Shown: positions 18,610-26,486 of the stretch, piece after piece
How positions within the stretch are numbered: the stretch's first letter is position 1
Layout of the letters: every line of letters begins with the position of its first letter
Assembly: GCA_036490175.1 (NCBI GenBank)
Contig: DASXEJ010000363.1
Span: 1-58,608, forward strand
DNA length: 58,608 nucleotides
Direction: 5' to 3'
Source: Pirellulales bacterium
GTDB lineage: Bacteria > Planctomycetota > Planctomycetia > Pirellulales > JACPPG01
Position numbers and translations under genes: made by a program
Notes under the pieces: model-generated
What the model was told of the DNA's origin: nothing
The model's input: the letters and a program-made list of their open reading frames with translations, nothing else
Databases searched by the model: none

Positions 18610-20091
18610 GTGACCAAGGACGATACGGAGATCGTGTCCGCCGTGCTATTGGCATTGGCGGATAAGGTCGGCAAAGATCGGTACGAGATGTGGTTCGGCG
18701 GCAACGCGCGAATTGCGCTCGAAGCGGAAACGTGGCAAGTTTCCGTTCCCAACGAGTTCTATCAGGACTGGTTGCGGATGAACTTTCGTCGGCAGATCGA
18801 GGAAGCTTGCCAAGAAACCTTGGGGCGTGAACTGCCGGTCACATTTGTGGTGGATCGCAGTTTGGCCAAATCGCGGGTCCGAGGTGAGGACCCATCGCCA
18901 ACTGCAGGTCCTGCCGCAGGTGCTGCCGGCGAAACGGCGCCGCAGCCATCTACGACGCATTCATCGGCCGTGCAGCCGGCCACTGTGCAGTTGCCCGCGT
19001 TGCAGCGAACGGACTCGACGCACCGGCCGTCGACGGGTAAAGAGCCGTGTCCGCGGCGACGCTTCGCGAATTTGGAATCATTCGTGGTCGGCACGGGCAA
19101 CCGTTTGGCGTCTGTTAGTGCCCAAGAGGTTGTCGGGCAGCTAGGCCGCGTCTCGCCTCTGGTGGTTCACGGGCCCACCGGCGTCGGCAAAACGCACTTG
19201 CTGGAAGGGATTTGGACGGCAGCCAAGCGGCGCTATCCGCAGCTGAATGCCCTGTATCTGTCCGCTGAGCAATTCACGAGTTATTTTCTCGAGGCTTTGC
19301 ACTCCAGTGGAGTGCCCAACTTTCGCAGCAAATATCGGGGCGTGCAATTGCTACTGATCGACGATTTGCAGTTTTTCGCGGGCAAGCGGGCCACTCTGAG
19401 TGAATTGCTGCACGCCGTCGACACGCTCACTCGCGAAGGACGGCAACTGGTCTTCGCCGCCGACAGGTCGCCCACGAATTTGACCGGCCTCGGGCCAGAG
19501 GTCATCACGCGGTTGTCGGCGGGCCTGGTCTGCCGGATCGAGCCGCCCGACCATGAGACGCGGATCGGCATTCTGCGGCAACAGGCGGTGCGACTGGGGC
19601 TGGAATTACCAGACAGCGTTTTGGAATTTGTCGCCGCAAGCTTTCGCGAGCACGCGCGGGAATTGATCGGCGCACTCCTGAAGATTCACGCCACCTGCCG
19701 CGCCCACAACCAACCGGCAACGCTGGCGCTTGCCCAAGACGCACTGGCAGACACCGCAGCGCCGGCGCGTCGACCTGTCAATTTGGGGGACGTGCAGCAG
19801 GCCGTGTGCGAGGTTTTTGGCTTGGAGCCAGAATCGTTGTGTTCGCAGCGCCGTACCAGCGCCGTCGCACATCCGCGCATGCTGGCGATGTGGTTGGCGC
19901 GAAAATACACACGGGCCGCGCTGGCCGAGATCGGCGAGTTCTTTGGCAATCGCAGCCATACCACGGTACTTTCGGCCAACAAAAAGGTGGGTCAATGGAT
20001 GGCCGACCCTCAAGCGGTCAATTTGGCCGATCACACGCTGACACTCGATCAAGTCCTGCGGAAGGTCGAAGCTAGACTCCGTGTCGGGTAA
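18610..20091 (+). CDS. dnaA: Chromosomal replication initiator DnaA
   Basis: 493 aa from the GTG at 18610 (reads VTKDDTEIVSAVLLALADKVG); an ATG at 18586 is an alternative. Domain I at 1-80 includes WFGGNARIALE. Domain II is a Pro/Ala/Thr-rich linker of about 80 residues. Domain III has Walker A GPTGVGKTHL (about residue 190) and Walker B LLLIDDLQFF, with AAA+ sensor regions. Domain IV carries the DnaA signature (LARKYTRAALAEIGEFFGNRSH). It binds DnaA boxes and melts the origin. The gene stands alone: no dnaN, recF or gyrB beside it. The VSAQEV segment before the AAA+ domain replaces the usual NxxAxxAA. Confidence 0.93.
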   Translation: MTKDDTEIVSAVLLALADKVGKDRYEMWFGGNARIALEAETWQVSVPNEFYQDWLRMNFRRQIEEACQETLGRELPVTFVVDRSLAKSRVRGEDPSPTAGPAAGAAGETAPQPSTTHSSAVQPATVQLPALQRTDSTHRPSTGKEPCPRRRFANLESFVVGTGNRLASVSAQEVVGQLGRVSPLVVHGPTGVGKTHLLEGIWTAAKRRYPQLNALYLSAEQFTSYFLEALHSSGVPNFRSKYRGVQLLLIDDLQFFAGKRATLSELLHAVDTLTREGRQLVFAADRSPTNLTGLGPEVITRLSAGLVCRIEPPDHETRIGILRQQAVRLGLELPDSVLEFVAASFREHARELIGALLKIHATCRAHNQPATLALAQDALADTAAPARRPVNLGDVQQAVCEVFGLEPESLCSQRRTSAVAHPRMLAMWLARKYTRAALAEIGEFFGNRSHTTVLSANKKVGQWMADPQAVNLADHTLTLDQVLRKVEARLRVG

Positions 20092-20253
20092 CGAGCGCGC
20101 TGTATCGAAAGCCGGCCTGTCCGCTCTGGGTTGCAGGCGGCCGACCCACGTCGGACAATAGCGGGCAGTGTTGCACGCTAGTCGCGAGCAAGGTGGCAAT
20201 CATTCGGTGCCTCCTTTTGCATTATGCGCATGGTCCGACCGGGAAATCAGAAT

Positions 20254-20643
20254 ATGAAAACGGCAGCCGCTGGCCCTGTACTCGTGCGCCACGAAGGCGA
20301 GGCACCCCGCGAGCGTAGCACATGCGGATGGCGCGACTTACTTATCAGTCGCCAAGACCAGAACGTCTCGGCATGGGCCCACGCCGTCGATATCGACGGA
20401 GCGCGCGAGCACTATCATCGCGTGGCCACAGAGCTGTACTACGTGCTAGAAGGCGAGGGAACGGTGCGGCTCGACGGGGTCGACCATGCGGTCCGAAAAG
20501 GCTCGATGGTCCACATTCCGCCGGGCGTCGTGCATGGCGCCCGGGGCAGGATGCGGGTGTTGGTCGTCGGCATCCCAGACATTAGCGACGGCGATTTGTA
20601 TTTTCCCGAGGCCAGCGAGCCACCGGCGGAACTATCACGCTGA
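20254..20643 (+). CDS. Cupin domain protein
   Basis: 129 aa from MKTAAAGPVLVRHEG; an in-frame ATG 30 bases earlier is possible. Single beta-barrel cupin. Motif 1 is EHYHRVATELYYVLEGEG (H-x-H-x4-E-x5/6-G, metal ligands) and motif 2 is HIPPGVVHGARG. The family includes mannose-6-phosphate isomerase-like and dioxygenase-like small enzymes and sensors; function cannot be narrowed. Cytoplasmic. It is 160 bases after dnaA in the same direction. Confidence 0.83.
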   Translation: MKTAAAGPVLVRHEGEAPRERSTCGWRDLLISRQDQNVSAWAHAVDIDGAREHYHRVATELYYVLEGEGTVRLDGVDHAVRKGSMVHIPPGVVHGARGRMRVLVVGIPDISDGDLYFPEASEPPAELSR

Positions 20644-20723
20644 GCGGTTGATATTCAGCTGGCGGTCGTTTGCGCGGACTTCTGGCGTCACTATTCTTGC
20701 ACTGGCATTCGCCACGTCAACGC

Positions 20724-21047
20724 TTACCAGCCCATGACCATGTTCGACTCGATGACTTTGCGAGCGCGCTCCAGGTCGGAGCCGGTCTCGTGCATATAAA
20801 GTCGGATGGCATGCACCTTGTCGCCGGCGGCCTTGGCCAGGCAATCGCGCGCCGTGTGGCACAGGTCGTTGGAGTGAGAAATGCCCAGCGCGCTTTTGGA
20901 AATGACCCAGGTATCGCGTGGTCGCTTGGTCATCCGCATGATTTTTTCGTGCGGATAAGCGTCGTGAACAACGACGGCGGCGGCATCCTGATCGGTGGCC
21001 CACGTGATTATGATGTGCGATTCGGTTTCTACTTCGAACAATGGCAT
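20724..21047 (-). CDS. Small conserved-looking hypothetical protein
   Basis: 107 aa from MPLFEVETESHIIITWA. GGGGGAA sits 8 bases before this ATG; another ATG six bases upstream is too close to it. Mixed alpha/beta composition with a Cys-His pair (NDLCHTARDCLAKAAGDKVHA) and no signal or membrane segment. I do not recognise the family. Single gene, converging on the cupin gene. Confidence 0.65.
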   Translation of the reverse strand: MPLFEVETESHIIITWATDQDAAAVVVHDAYPHEKIMRMTKRPRDTWVISKSALGISHSNDLCHTARDCLAKAAGDKVHAIRLYMHETGSDLERARKVIESNMVMGW

Positions 21048-21385
21048 CGCCATTTCCCCCTTTCCCGCGGTTGACGTGACAGATGCGCTCGAATCATCCC
21101 GGCATCTCGTTCGGCTGTCCCGATCCCTCTATCGGACGATGGTAGGACCGCCAAGGCGAATCGTCAACGTACCTGCATGGCTGGCGGGGGGGATGACGCC
21201 CGATGTGTGGCATCGTTAAAGAAAGAGCACCTGCAATCGTCCAAATAGTAGGTCACGTATGAGATCGACCTGCCAAGTTCCATACAGGAGCGTGTAATTG
21301 CTCGGACTAGCACAAGACGTTATGTGCGTGCGGTTTGCGAATCGGTAGCCGCGGCTTGCCGACAAACGCCGTCGCGGCGCGGGGG
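21048..21385. other. Intergenic stretch, 338 bases
   Basis: Lies between the small hypothetical and the PfkB-type kinase 3' end. I see no convincing gene, RNA or repeat in it. Confidence 0.45.
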
Positions 21386-22432
21386 CTAGCCAGCACGGTT
21401 GACTTGATGCCACCGCTCCAAGACCTGAGTGGGCGTGGCCGTTCCTGTGGTGCCGAGCTGCTGGACCGTGATCGACGCCACAAGGTTGCCGACGACTGCC
21501 GCCTCTAAACGAGTGGCGCCCGCCAAAAGGGCGGAAACGATGCCTGCCGTGGCGCTGTCTCCGGCGCCCACGATATCGACCGGACCTGAGGCCGGATAGC
21601 CGGGGGCCAGAACTGTCGCTCCGGCCGGCTCTGTCACCAGAATTCCGCGCTCGCCCACCGTGCAATACAACGGGCAGCCTGTCAATTGTGCGAAATCGCG
21701 CGCCGCAGCGGCCGGATCCTCGGTCGCTGCATTCGCGGCGCGTCCGAGCGCCGCCAGACACTCGTGTACATTGGGCTTGAGCGTCCCACAACGGAATTGC
21801 GCGATGTGCGCGCGGCTGTCGATGAAGATCAGCTTGGCGGGGTCGCCCGCGGCAAGTTCGGCCAATCGATCGCGCATCGCCGGGCCGACGACTCCCCAAC
21901 CCTGTTCGTTGACTTGATCGAGCACGATCAGACCATCCGTTTTTGCGAAGACGGCTGCCAGCTCGTCGAATAAGCGATCTTGTGTAGGGCTGGAAAGCTG
22001 ATCACAGTTTCGCAGATCGATCCGATTCAACTCCTGCCAGGCACCGTCAACGGTACGACGCAGGGGCTTGGTATAGGTTGGCGTCAGACGATCGGGGTCT
22101 TGGATGATATGGGCCGTGTCGACGGGCATCCGTCCCAAGGCCTGTAACAGGTCGTAGGCCTGGCCGTCGGCGCCCAGGACCGTTACCGGCGCGAGTCGCC
22201 CGACGCCGAGCGCCGTCAGATTGTTCATGACGGTGCCCAGGGCGCCTGGGCTGTTTCGCACGCGCGTGATCTGATAGGCCTCGAGCCCGGTCTCGATCGA
22301 CATCTCGTGCATGCCAGGATCGATTTCCAGATATCGATCGAGGAATAGATCGCCGACCAGGCCGATCGTCAATTTTGGCAGCGTTGCCAGCAGCGATTCG
22401 AGACGCGCGAGCGTTATCAAGAGTTCGCTCAC
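21386..22432 (-). CDS. PfkB-family sugar kinase, RfaE1/HldE-N-like
   Basis: 348 aa. The GTG start at 22432 overlaps the TGA of the HAD gene upstream (GTGA) and follows TAGGA. Ribokinase fold: N-terminal IGLVGDLFLDRYLEIDPG, which resembles the heptose kinase RfaE domain, and the C-terminal PfkB signature GAGDSATAGIVSALLAGA with the catalytic Asp of GAGD. It phosphorylates a sugar with ATP. The RfaE-like N-terminus, the HAD partner and the WaaP-like gene nearby point to ADP-heptose or LPS-core precursor synthesis, but the RfaE C-terminal nucleotidyltransferase domain is absent and the substrate is not proven. Confidence 0.83.
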   Translation of the reverse strand: MSELLITLARLESLLATLPKLTIGLVGDLFLDRYLEIDPGMHEMSIETGLEAYQITRVRNSPGALGTVMNNLTALGVGRLAPVTVLGADGQAYDLLQALGRMPVDTAHIIQDPDRLTPTYTKPLRRTVDGAWQELNRIDLRNCDQLSSPTQDRLFDELAAVFAKTDGLIVLDQVNEQGWGVVGPAMRDRLAELAAGDPAKLIFIDSRAHIAQFRCGTLKPNVHECLAALGRAANAATEDPAAAARDFAQLTGCPLYCTVGERGILVTEPAGATVLAPGYPASGPVDIVGAGDSATAGIVSALLAGATRLEAAVVGNLVASITVQQLGTTGTATPTQVLERWHQVNRAG

Positions 22433-23259
22433 AGTCCTAGCAGGGCGAGCAGTTGGTCCTGCTGGCGGTAGTCGCCGACGATAATATCGGCGCCGGCGCG
22501 AATCAGGCGCTCGCGCTTCCACTGATTGATTCCTTGGCGTGCTTCCTCGTCGCTGGCCACGCCGATCGCCACGCCGCCGGCGCGACGCGTCTCTTCGATT
22601 TCCACGAAGCCATCGCCGAACGCCAACAATTGGTGCCCTTGCACGTTCATGTCCTTGATGATGTGCTCGATGATCATGGCCTTGGAGAAGCTACGGAAAT
22701 CGTCGAGAGCACCGTAGATGTGGTCGCCGAAAAACTCTTCCAGGCCCAAGACCGCCACCTCGTCGCGCACGTATTTCAAGTCTGTGCCCGAAGCAAGATA
22801 AAGTTTCAATCCGCGATCGCGCAGTTGTTCAAGTAGCCGGCGCGACCCGGGTACGGTCATTTCTTCGGCGGTGGCGCGACCCTCTTTCAGAGCGGCCACG
22901 CGTCCCCCCACTTGCTCCCACAGCAGGTCGTGGTATTGGTGCTTGTAGGCCAACGGCTCGCGCGGTTCTCCTCCCCGGGCACGCACTTCGTCGGCCAATT
23001 GCATCATCTGATAGATGGTCTGCTTGCCGTTGAGCCGCATGACGAAGTCTTCGACGTGCGCGTGCAATTGCTCGCGCGGCTCAGAAGTGCCTGTCTCGAC
23101 CAGCATGTCGACCATCATGGGGATCATCACTGCCTGCCAGTTGCGACGGATCAGCGACAAAGTGCCGTCGAAGTCGAACATGGCCGCACGGAATTCACCG
23201 CGGGGAAAATCAGGACGCAAGACCTCGATCTCAGACGCGGAAACGGCAGGGTTCGACAT
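22429..23259 (-). CDS. HAD-family phosphatase
   Basis: 276 aa from MSNPAVSASEIEVLRPDF. HAD motif I FDFDGTLS at about residues 28-35 holds the nucleophile and acid Asp, motif II is LYLASGT, the lysine is in the FSKAMIIEHI region, and motif IV is LLAFGDGFVEIEE. A C1-type helical cap lies between motifs I and II. It removes phosphate from a small metabolite in the cytoplasm. It is the first gene of a pair with the PfkB kinase (4-base GTGA overlap), so the two enzymes probably act on the same sugar phosphate. Confidence 0.85.
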   Translation of the reverse strand: MSNPAVSASEIEVLRPDFPRGEFRAAMFDFDGTLSLIRRNWQAVMIPMMVDMLVETGTSEPREQLHAHVEDFVMRLNGKQTIYQMMQLADEVRARGGEPREPLAYKHQYHDLLWEQVGGRVAALKEGRATAEEMTVPGSRRLLEQLRDRGLKLYLASGTDLKYVRDEVAVLGLEEFFGDHIYGALDDFRSFSKAMIIEHIIKDMNVQGHQLLAFGDGFVEIEETRRAGGVAIGVASDEEARQGINQWKRERLIRAGADIIVGDYRQQDQLLALLGL

Positions 23260-23730
23260 GCGGTCGCTACTCTCTCTGGAGACTCTCCGCTGCGGGCAGC
23301 GGCAGGAAAATAGGGGGGAATAATCGTCCGCGGCGGATGGCACCGGACGACGATTAGCGACCTGCCGCTAGGAAACACGCAGTTTAGCTAAACGGAATCC
23401 GCCGGCAAGGCGTCACCCCGGAGGGCGCCATCATGGCCGTCGCCGTCAAGGTAACTGTGCCTGCCGCAAGGCATTAGCCAGGATTCTGGACCGCTGTTCG
23501 GCGACCGGTGCCGCGTGCTGCTCGTGCGAGGTACGCGCCGCGAATGTTTCCGACTGGGGAGAATTAACGTCCTGGCGCGACCCTAACGCGGGTCGGCGGT
23601 TCCTTGCTATGCCGTGAAGCATTAAAGTTGGCTTGCCGCCCACCTCGGGGAGGGATACTGTAAAGTTAGTGGGTTGCAACACGCAGCCGGGAATCGGCGG
23701 CCCCGGTTTATTTCGCTTAGGTCGACAACC
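23260..23730. other. Intergenic stretch, 471 bases
   Basis: Divergent promoter region between the HAD/PfkB pair and the TPR gene. No convincing gene or RNA seen. Confidence 0.45.
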
Positions 23731-24657
23731 ATGAATCCGGCAGATGTACGTCTCGACCATCTCGGTTTTCCTATTCCACCGACGTTTCCGGGGGCGATGC
23801 CCCCCGATGCGACGCCGCCGAAGTTAGGCCGTGGCGTCTTCACGATTCGCGTTCTGTTGGTGGTAGTTGCCGTATTTGCAGGTGCGATGGCGCTTGTTCG
23901 CGCCGAGCTTGTCGACCCGTTTGGCAAGACGGTTGCCGAATGGTTGGCAAGTCACGCCGACCTGAAATACGACAGTGACGATCTGGACGGTGCCGAGCGA
24001 GATCTCGACCGCGCACTGGCTTGGAGCGATAGATCGCCCGCCATTTTTGCGTTGCGCGGCCAGGTGCGACTTGAAAAGGGAAATCTGCAAGGCAGTCTGG
24101 CCGACTTCAACAAGCTAGTTGGCCTGATCCCCAATTCGAGTCAAGCATACGTCCTGCGCTCGGCGGCCCTGCAACGCTTAGAGCGACATGACGACGCGAT
24201 CCGCGATATGTCGCAGGCGGTGTCGCTGCGCAGGTCGACCGATCCCCGATTATTAAACGGCCGCGCCTACACGCGGGCGATTGCCGGCAAAGAGTTGGCC
24301 GAGGCGCTGGAAGACATCAAGGAGGCACTAGCGATCGAAGGCGAGAACTCGCATTACTTGGATACGCAAGGCTACATTCGTTTTCTCCAGGGAGATTGCG
24401 AGGCGGCGCTTGTCGATCTCAACAAGGCATTGGATCTCGCTGACACTGGTGCGCCGTGGCGTGCCCTGTTTGTCGATAACGACCCGGTACGGCAACGTAT
24501 CTTCGCCCGCAGGAGACGCATGCGCGATCACGATTTGGCCGTAATGTTTCATCACCGTGGCCAGATCTACGAGAAGCTCGGCGACTCGATCAAGGCAGCC
24601 GCCGACCTGCAGCAAGGGGACGAATTAGGCTACAATCCGGCCGCGGGCGTTTATTGA
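23731..24657 (+). CDS. Membrane-anchored TPR-repeat protein
   Basis: 308 aa. A short cytoplasmic N-terminus with proline-rich text (FPIPPTFPGAMPPD) is followed by one transmembrane helix at about 48-70 (VLLVVVAVFAGAMALV). Five or so tetratricopeptide repeats follow, e.g. LDGAERDLDRALAWSDRSP and LQGSLADFNKLVGLIPNSS, with a further unit before the end. TPRs bind partner proteins; the repeats would face the periplasm. Its stop is only 29 bases before the WaaP-like double kinase, so the two are probably co-transcribed. Confidence 0.83.
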   Translation: MNPADVRLDHLGFPIPPTFPGAMPPDATPPKLGRGVFTIRVLLVVVAVFAGAMALVRAELVDPFGKTVAEWLASHADLKYDSDDLDGAERDLDRALAWSDRSPAIFALRGQVRLEKGNLQGSLADFNKLVGLIPNSSQAYVLRSAALQRLERHDDAIRDMSQAVSLRRSTDPRLLNGRAYTRAIAGKELAEALEDIKEALAIEGENSHYLDTQGYIRFLQGDCEAALVDLNKALDLADTGAPWRALFVDNDPVRQRIFARRRRMRDHDLAVMFHHRGQIYEKLGDSIKAAADLQQGDELGYNPAAGVY

Positions 24658-24686
24658 CAATTCCGGTCTTATGCTGGCGGTGATTC

Positions 24687-26441
24687 ATGGAAGGATCACA
24701 AGTGGCCGTAAAGGTAGTCGATGCCGAGCCCTCGATGGCAGCCCTGGCCGAGGGGGCAGCGGACGGCGTCCGCTGGAGCGTGGCGACGGCCTGGGACGAG
24801 ATCCTGATCGGACCCCAAGGGCTTCGTCTGGACGAATGGCTCGTTCAGGGGCGTGTACACGTCGTCAAGCATGCCTCGCATCGTACGGTTTATCGCGTCG
24901 ACCTGCCGCACCGCACGTTCTTTCTCAAGCACTATCGGGTGCTCGCGTTCTTGAATGCCACGACGCATCTGCTGCGCGGTAGCGCGGCGCGGCGCGAGTT
25001 TCGCAATGCACTCGAAGTTCGTCGGCGGCACGTTCCCACGGTAACGCCGATAGCACTCGGCGAACATTACCGGGGCGGGCTGGTGCGCGACAGCTATTTC
25101 GTCAGCGAAGCCATTCCCGATTCGTGTACCTTGGAGGGATACGCCGACGATCGCCTGCCAAAGCTTTCGCCACGTGACCAGGCAAGACTTAGATTGCGCA
25201 TCGGGCTCGCGCTGGCGCGACTGTGCGCGGTAGCGCATCGAGAGGGGGTTTATCACACCGACTTTCATCGCGGCAACGTGCTCGTGGGACTCGATACGCT
25301 CGATCCCAGCCGCGCCACGGATGATCTGCCGGATTTGCATCTGATCGACCTTCCGAAGATGTGGTTTTCCGGGCCGCTCTCTTGGGCGCAAAGTCGCGAC
25401 AGCCTGGCCATGTTCGCCGCGGCGTGGCTCGACCGTTCGTCGCGCACCGAGCGGTGGCGATTCTGGAAAGCCTATTTGGCCGGTCGCCCAGAACTGGAGA
25501 TTTCAGATCCGGTCACGGCCGCCAACGAGGTCGTGCGCCGCAGTCGCGCGCATGCGCAGCGGATCTTTCGCGATCGGGACAAGCGCTCGTTGCGCACGAA
25601 TCGCGACTTCTGTCGCATCCGCTCGGCCGAGGGCGCCTGCTATTCGGTTCGTGACTTGGCACGCGCCGATCTGCTGGCCGTGCTGAAGCAGCCGGACGCG
25701 CCTCTTACGGCAGCGGGTTCCGAGATTATTAAAGAAAGCGACGTCAGTTCCGTCGCGAAAACGTCGTTCCTGTTGGATGGTCGTCCTACGGCGGCCGCGT
25801 TTAAGCGCGCCTGCTATCAATCGTGGCGCAAAGCGGTGCTCTCGCTGTTTCGTCGCAGCCGCTCGTTGCGCGCCTGGCATCTGGGACATGCGCTCCGCGA
25901 GCGCGGAATCGACGCGGCACGGCCGCTTCTTGTTTGTGAGCCGCGCACGGGCTGGCTGCAGTGGGAAAGTTACCTGGCCACCCAGTGGATCGACGGCGAT
26001 CATCTGCACGATTACGCCCGCCGCATTGCCGCGCTTGGAGCAGTCGATTGCCGCCAAGGGACGCGTTCTACGGCGGTAATTCTGGGGAGAATGCTGGGGC
26101 GGATGCACGCCTGGAACGTGGGGCATCGCGACCTGAAAGCGCAGAATCTCATGCTGGCCGAGCAAGGGGGCCGCCTGCACGCGTTCTTGATCGACCTGGA
26201 TGGTGTGCGCCTGGTCGGACGACTCTCAGAGCAGCGAAGAGCCCGCAACCTGGCGAGATTGGCCACCAGCATGGAAGCGCATCCGTGGTTGACGCGTTCC
26301 GACAAATTGCGTTTCTTGCGGGCCTACCTGGCCGTGGCCCCGCTCGAGCAACATACCTGGAAATGGTTCTGGCGGCGCGCCGCCGAACGCAGCCAATTGC
26401 TCACCAGCCAAATGCGCGCCAGCGGTCGCGAAATTCTCTAG
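24687..26441 (+). CDS. Tandem WaaP/Kdo-kinase-like protein (two LPS-kinase domains)
   Basis: 584 aa, about twice the length of a normal InaA/WaaP-type kinase. The first unit has a lysine in FFLKHYR, catalytic HTDFHRGN (about residue 191) and metal-binding LHLIDLPK. The second has AAFKRACYQSWRK, catalytic HRDLKAQN (about residue 478) and FLIDLDGVRL. Both keep the Asp and Asn expected of active kinases. Such enzymes phosphorylate Kdo or heptose of the LPS inner core at the cytoplasmic face of the inner membrane. Co-directional with the TPR gene 29 bases upstream. Basic overall, with no signal peptide. LPS as substrate is inferred from family only. Confidence 0.8.
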   Translation: MEGSQVAVKVVDAEPSMAALAEGAADGVRWSVATAWDEILIGPQGLRLDEWLVQGRVHVVKHASHRTVYRVDLPHRTFFLKHYRVLAFLNATTHLLRGSAARREFRNALEVRRRHVPTVTPIALGEHYRGGLVRDSYFVSEAIPDSCTLEGYADDRLPKLSPRDQARLRLRIGLALARLCAVAHREGVYHTDFHRGNVLVGLDTLDPSRATDDLPDLHLIDLPKMWFSGPLSWAQSRDSLAMFAAAWLDRSSRTERWRFWKAYLAGRPELEISDPVTAANEVVRRSRAHAQRIFRDRDKRSLRTNRDFCRIRSAEGACYSVRDLARADLLAVLKQPDAPLTAAGSEIIKESDVSSVAKTSFLLDGRPTAAAFKRACYQSWRKAVLSLFRRSRSLRAWHLGHALRERGIDAARPLLVCEPRTGWLQWESYLATQWIDGDHLHDYARRIAALGAVDCRQGTRSTAVILGRMLGRMHAWNVGHRDLKAQNLMLAEQGGRLHAFLIDLDGVRLVGRLSEQRRARNLARLATSMEAHPWLTRSDKLRFLRAYLAVAPLEQHTWKWFWRRAAERSQLLTSQMRASGREIL

Positions 26442-26486
26442 CCAAGTCGGCAGATCTGCCGTTCCGATTTTAGGAAAACGAACGCT

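Noticed and set aside
18040..18610. Chromosomal origin oriC
   Set aside because: Only one good DnaA-box match; no cluster of boxes and no clear AT-rich unwinding element.
23446..23760. 104-codon minus-strand frame
   Set aside because: Overlaps the TPR gene start, no recognisable features.
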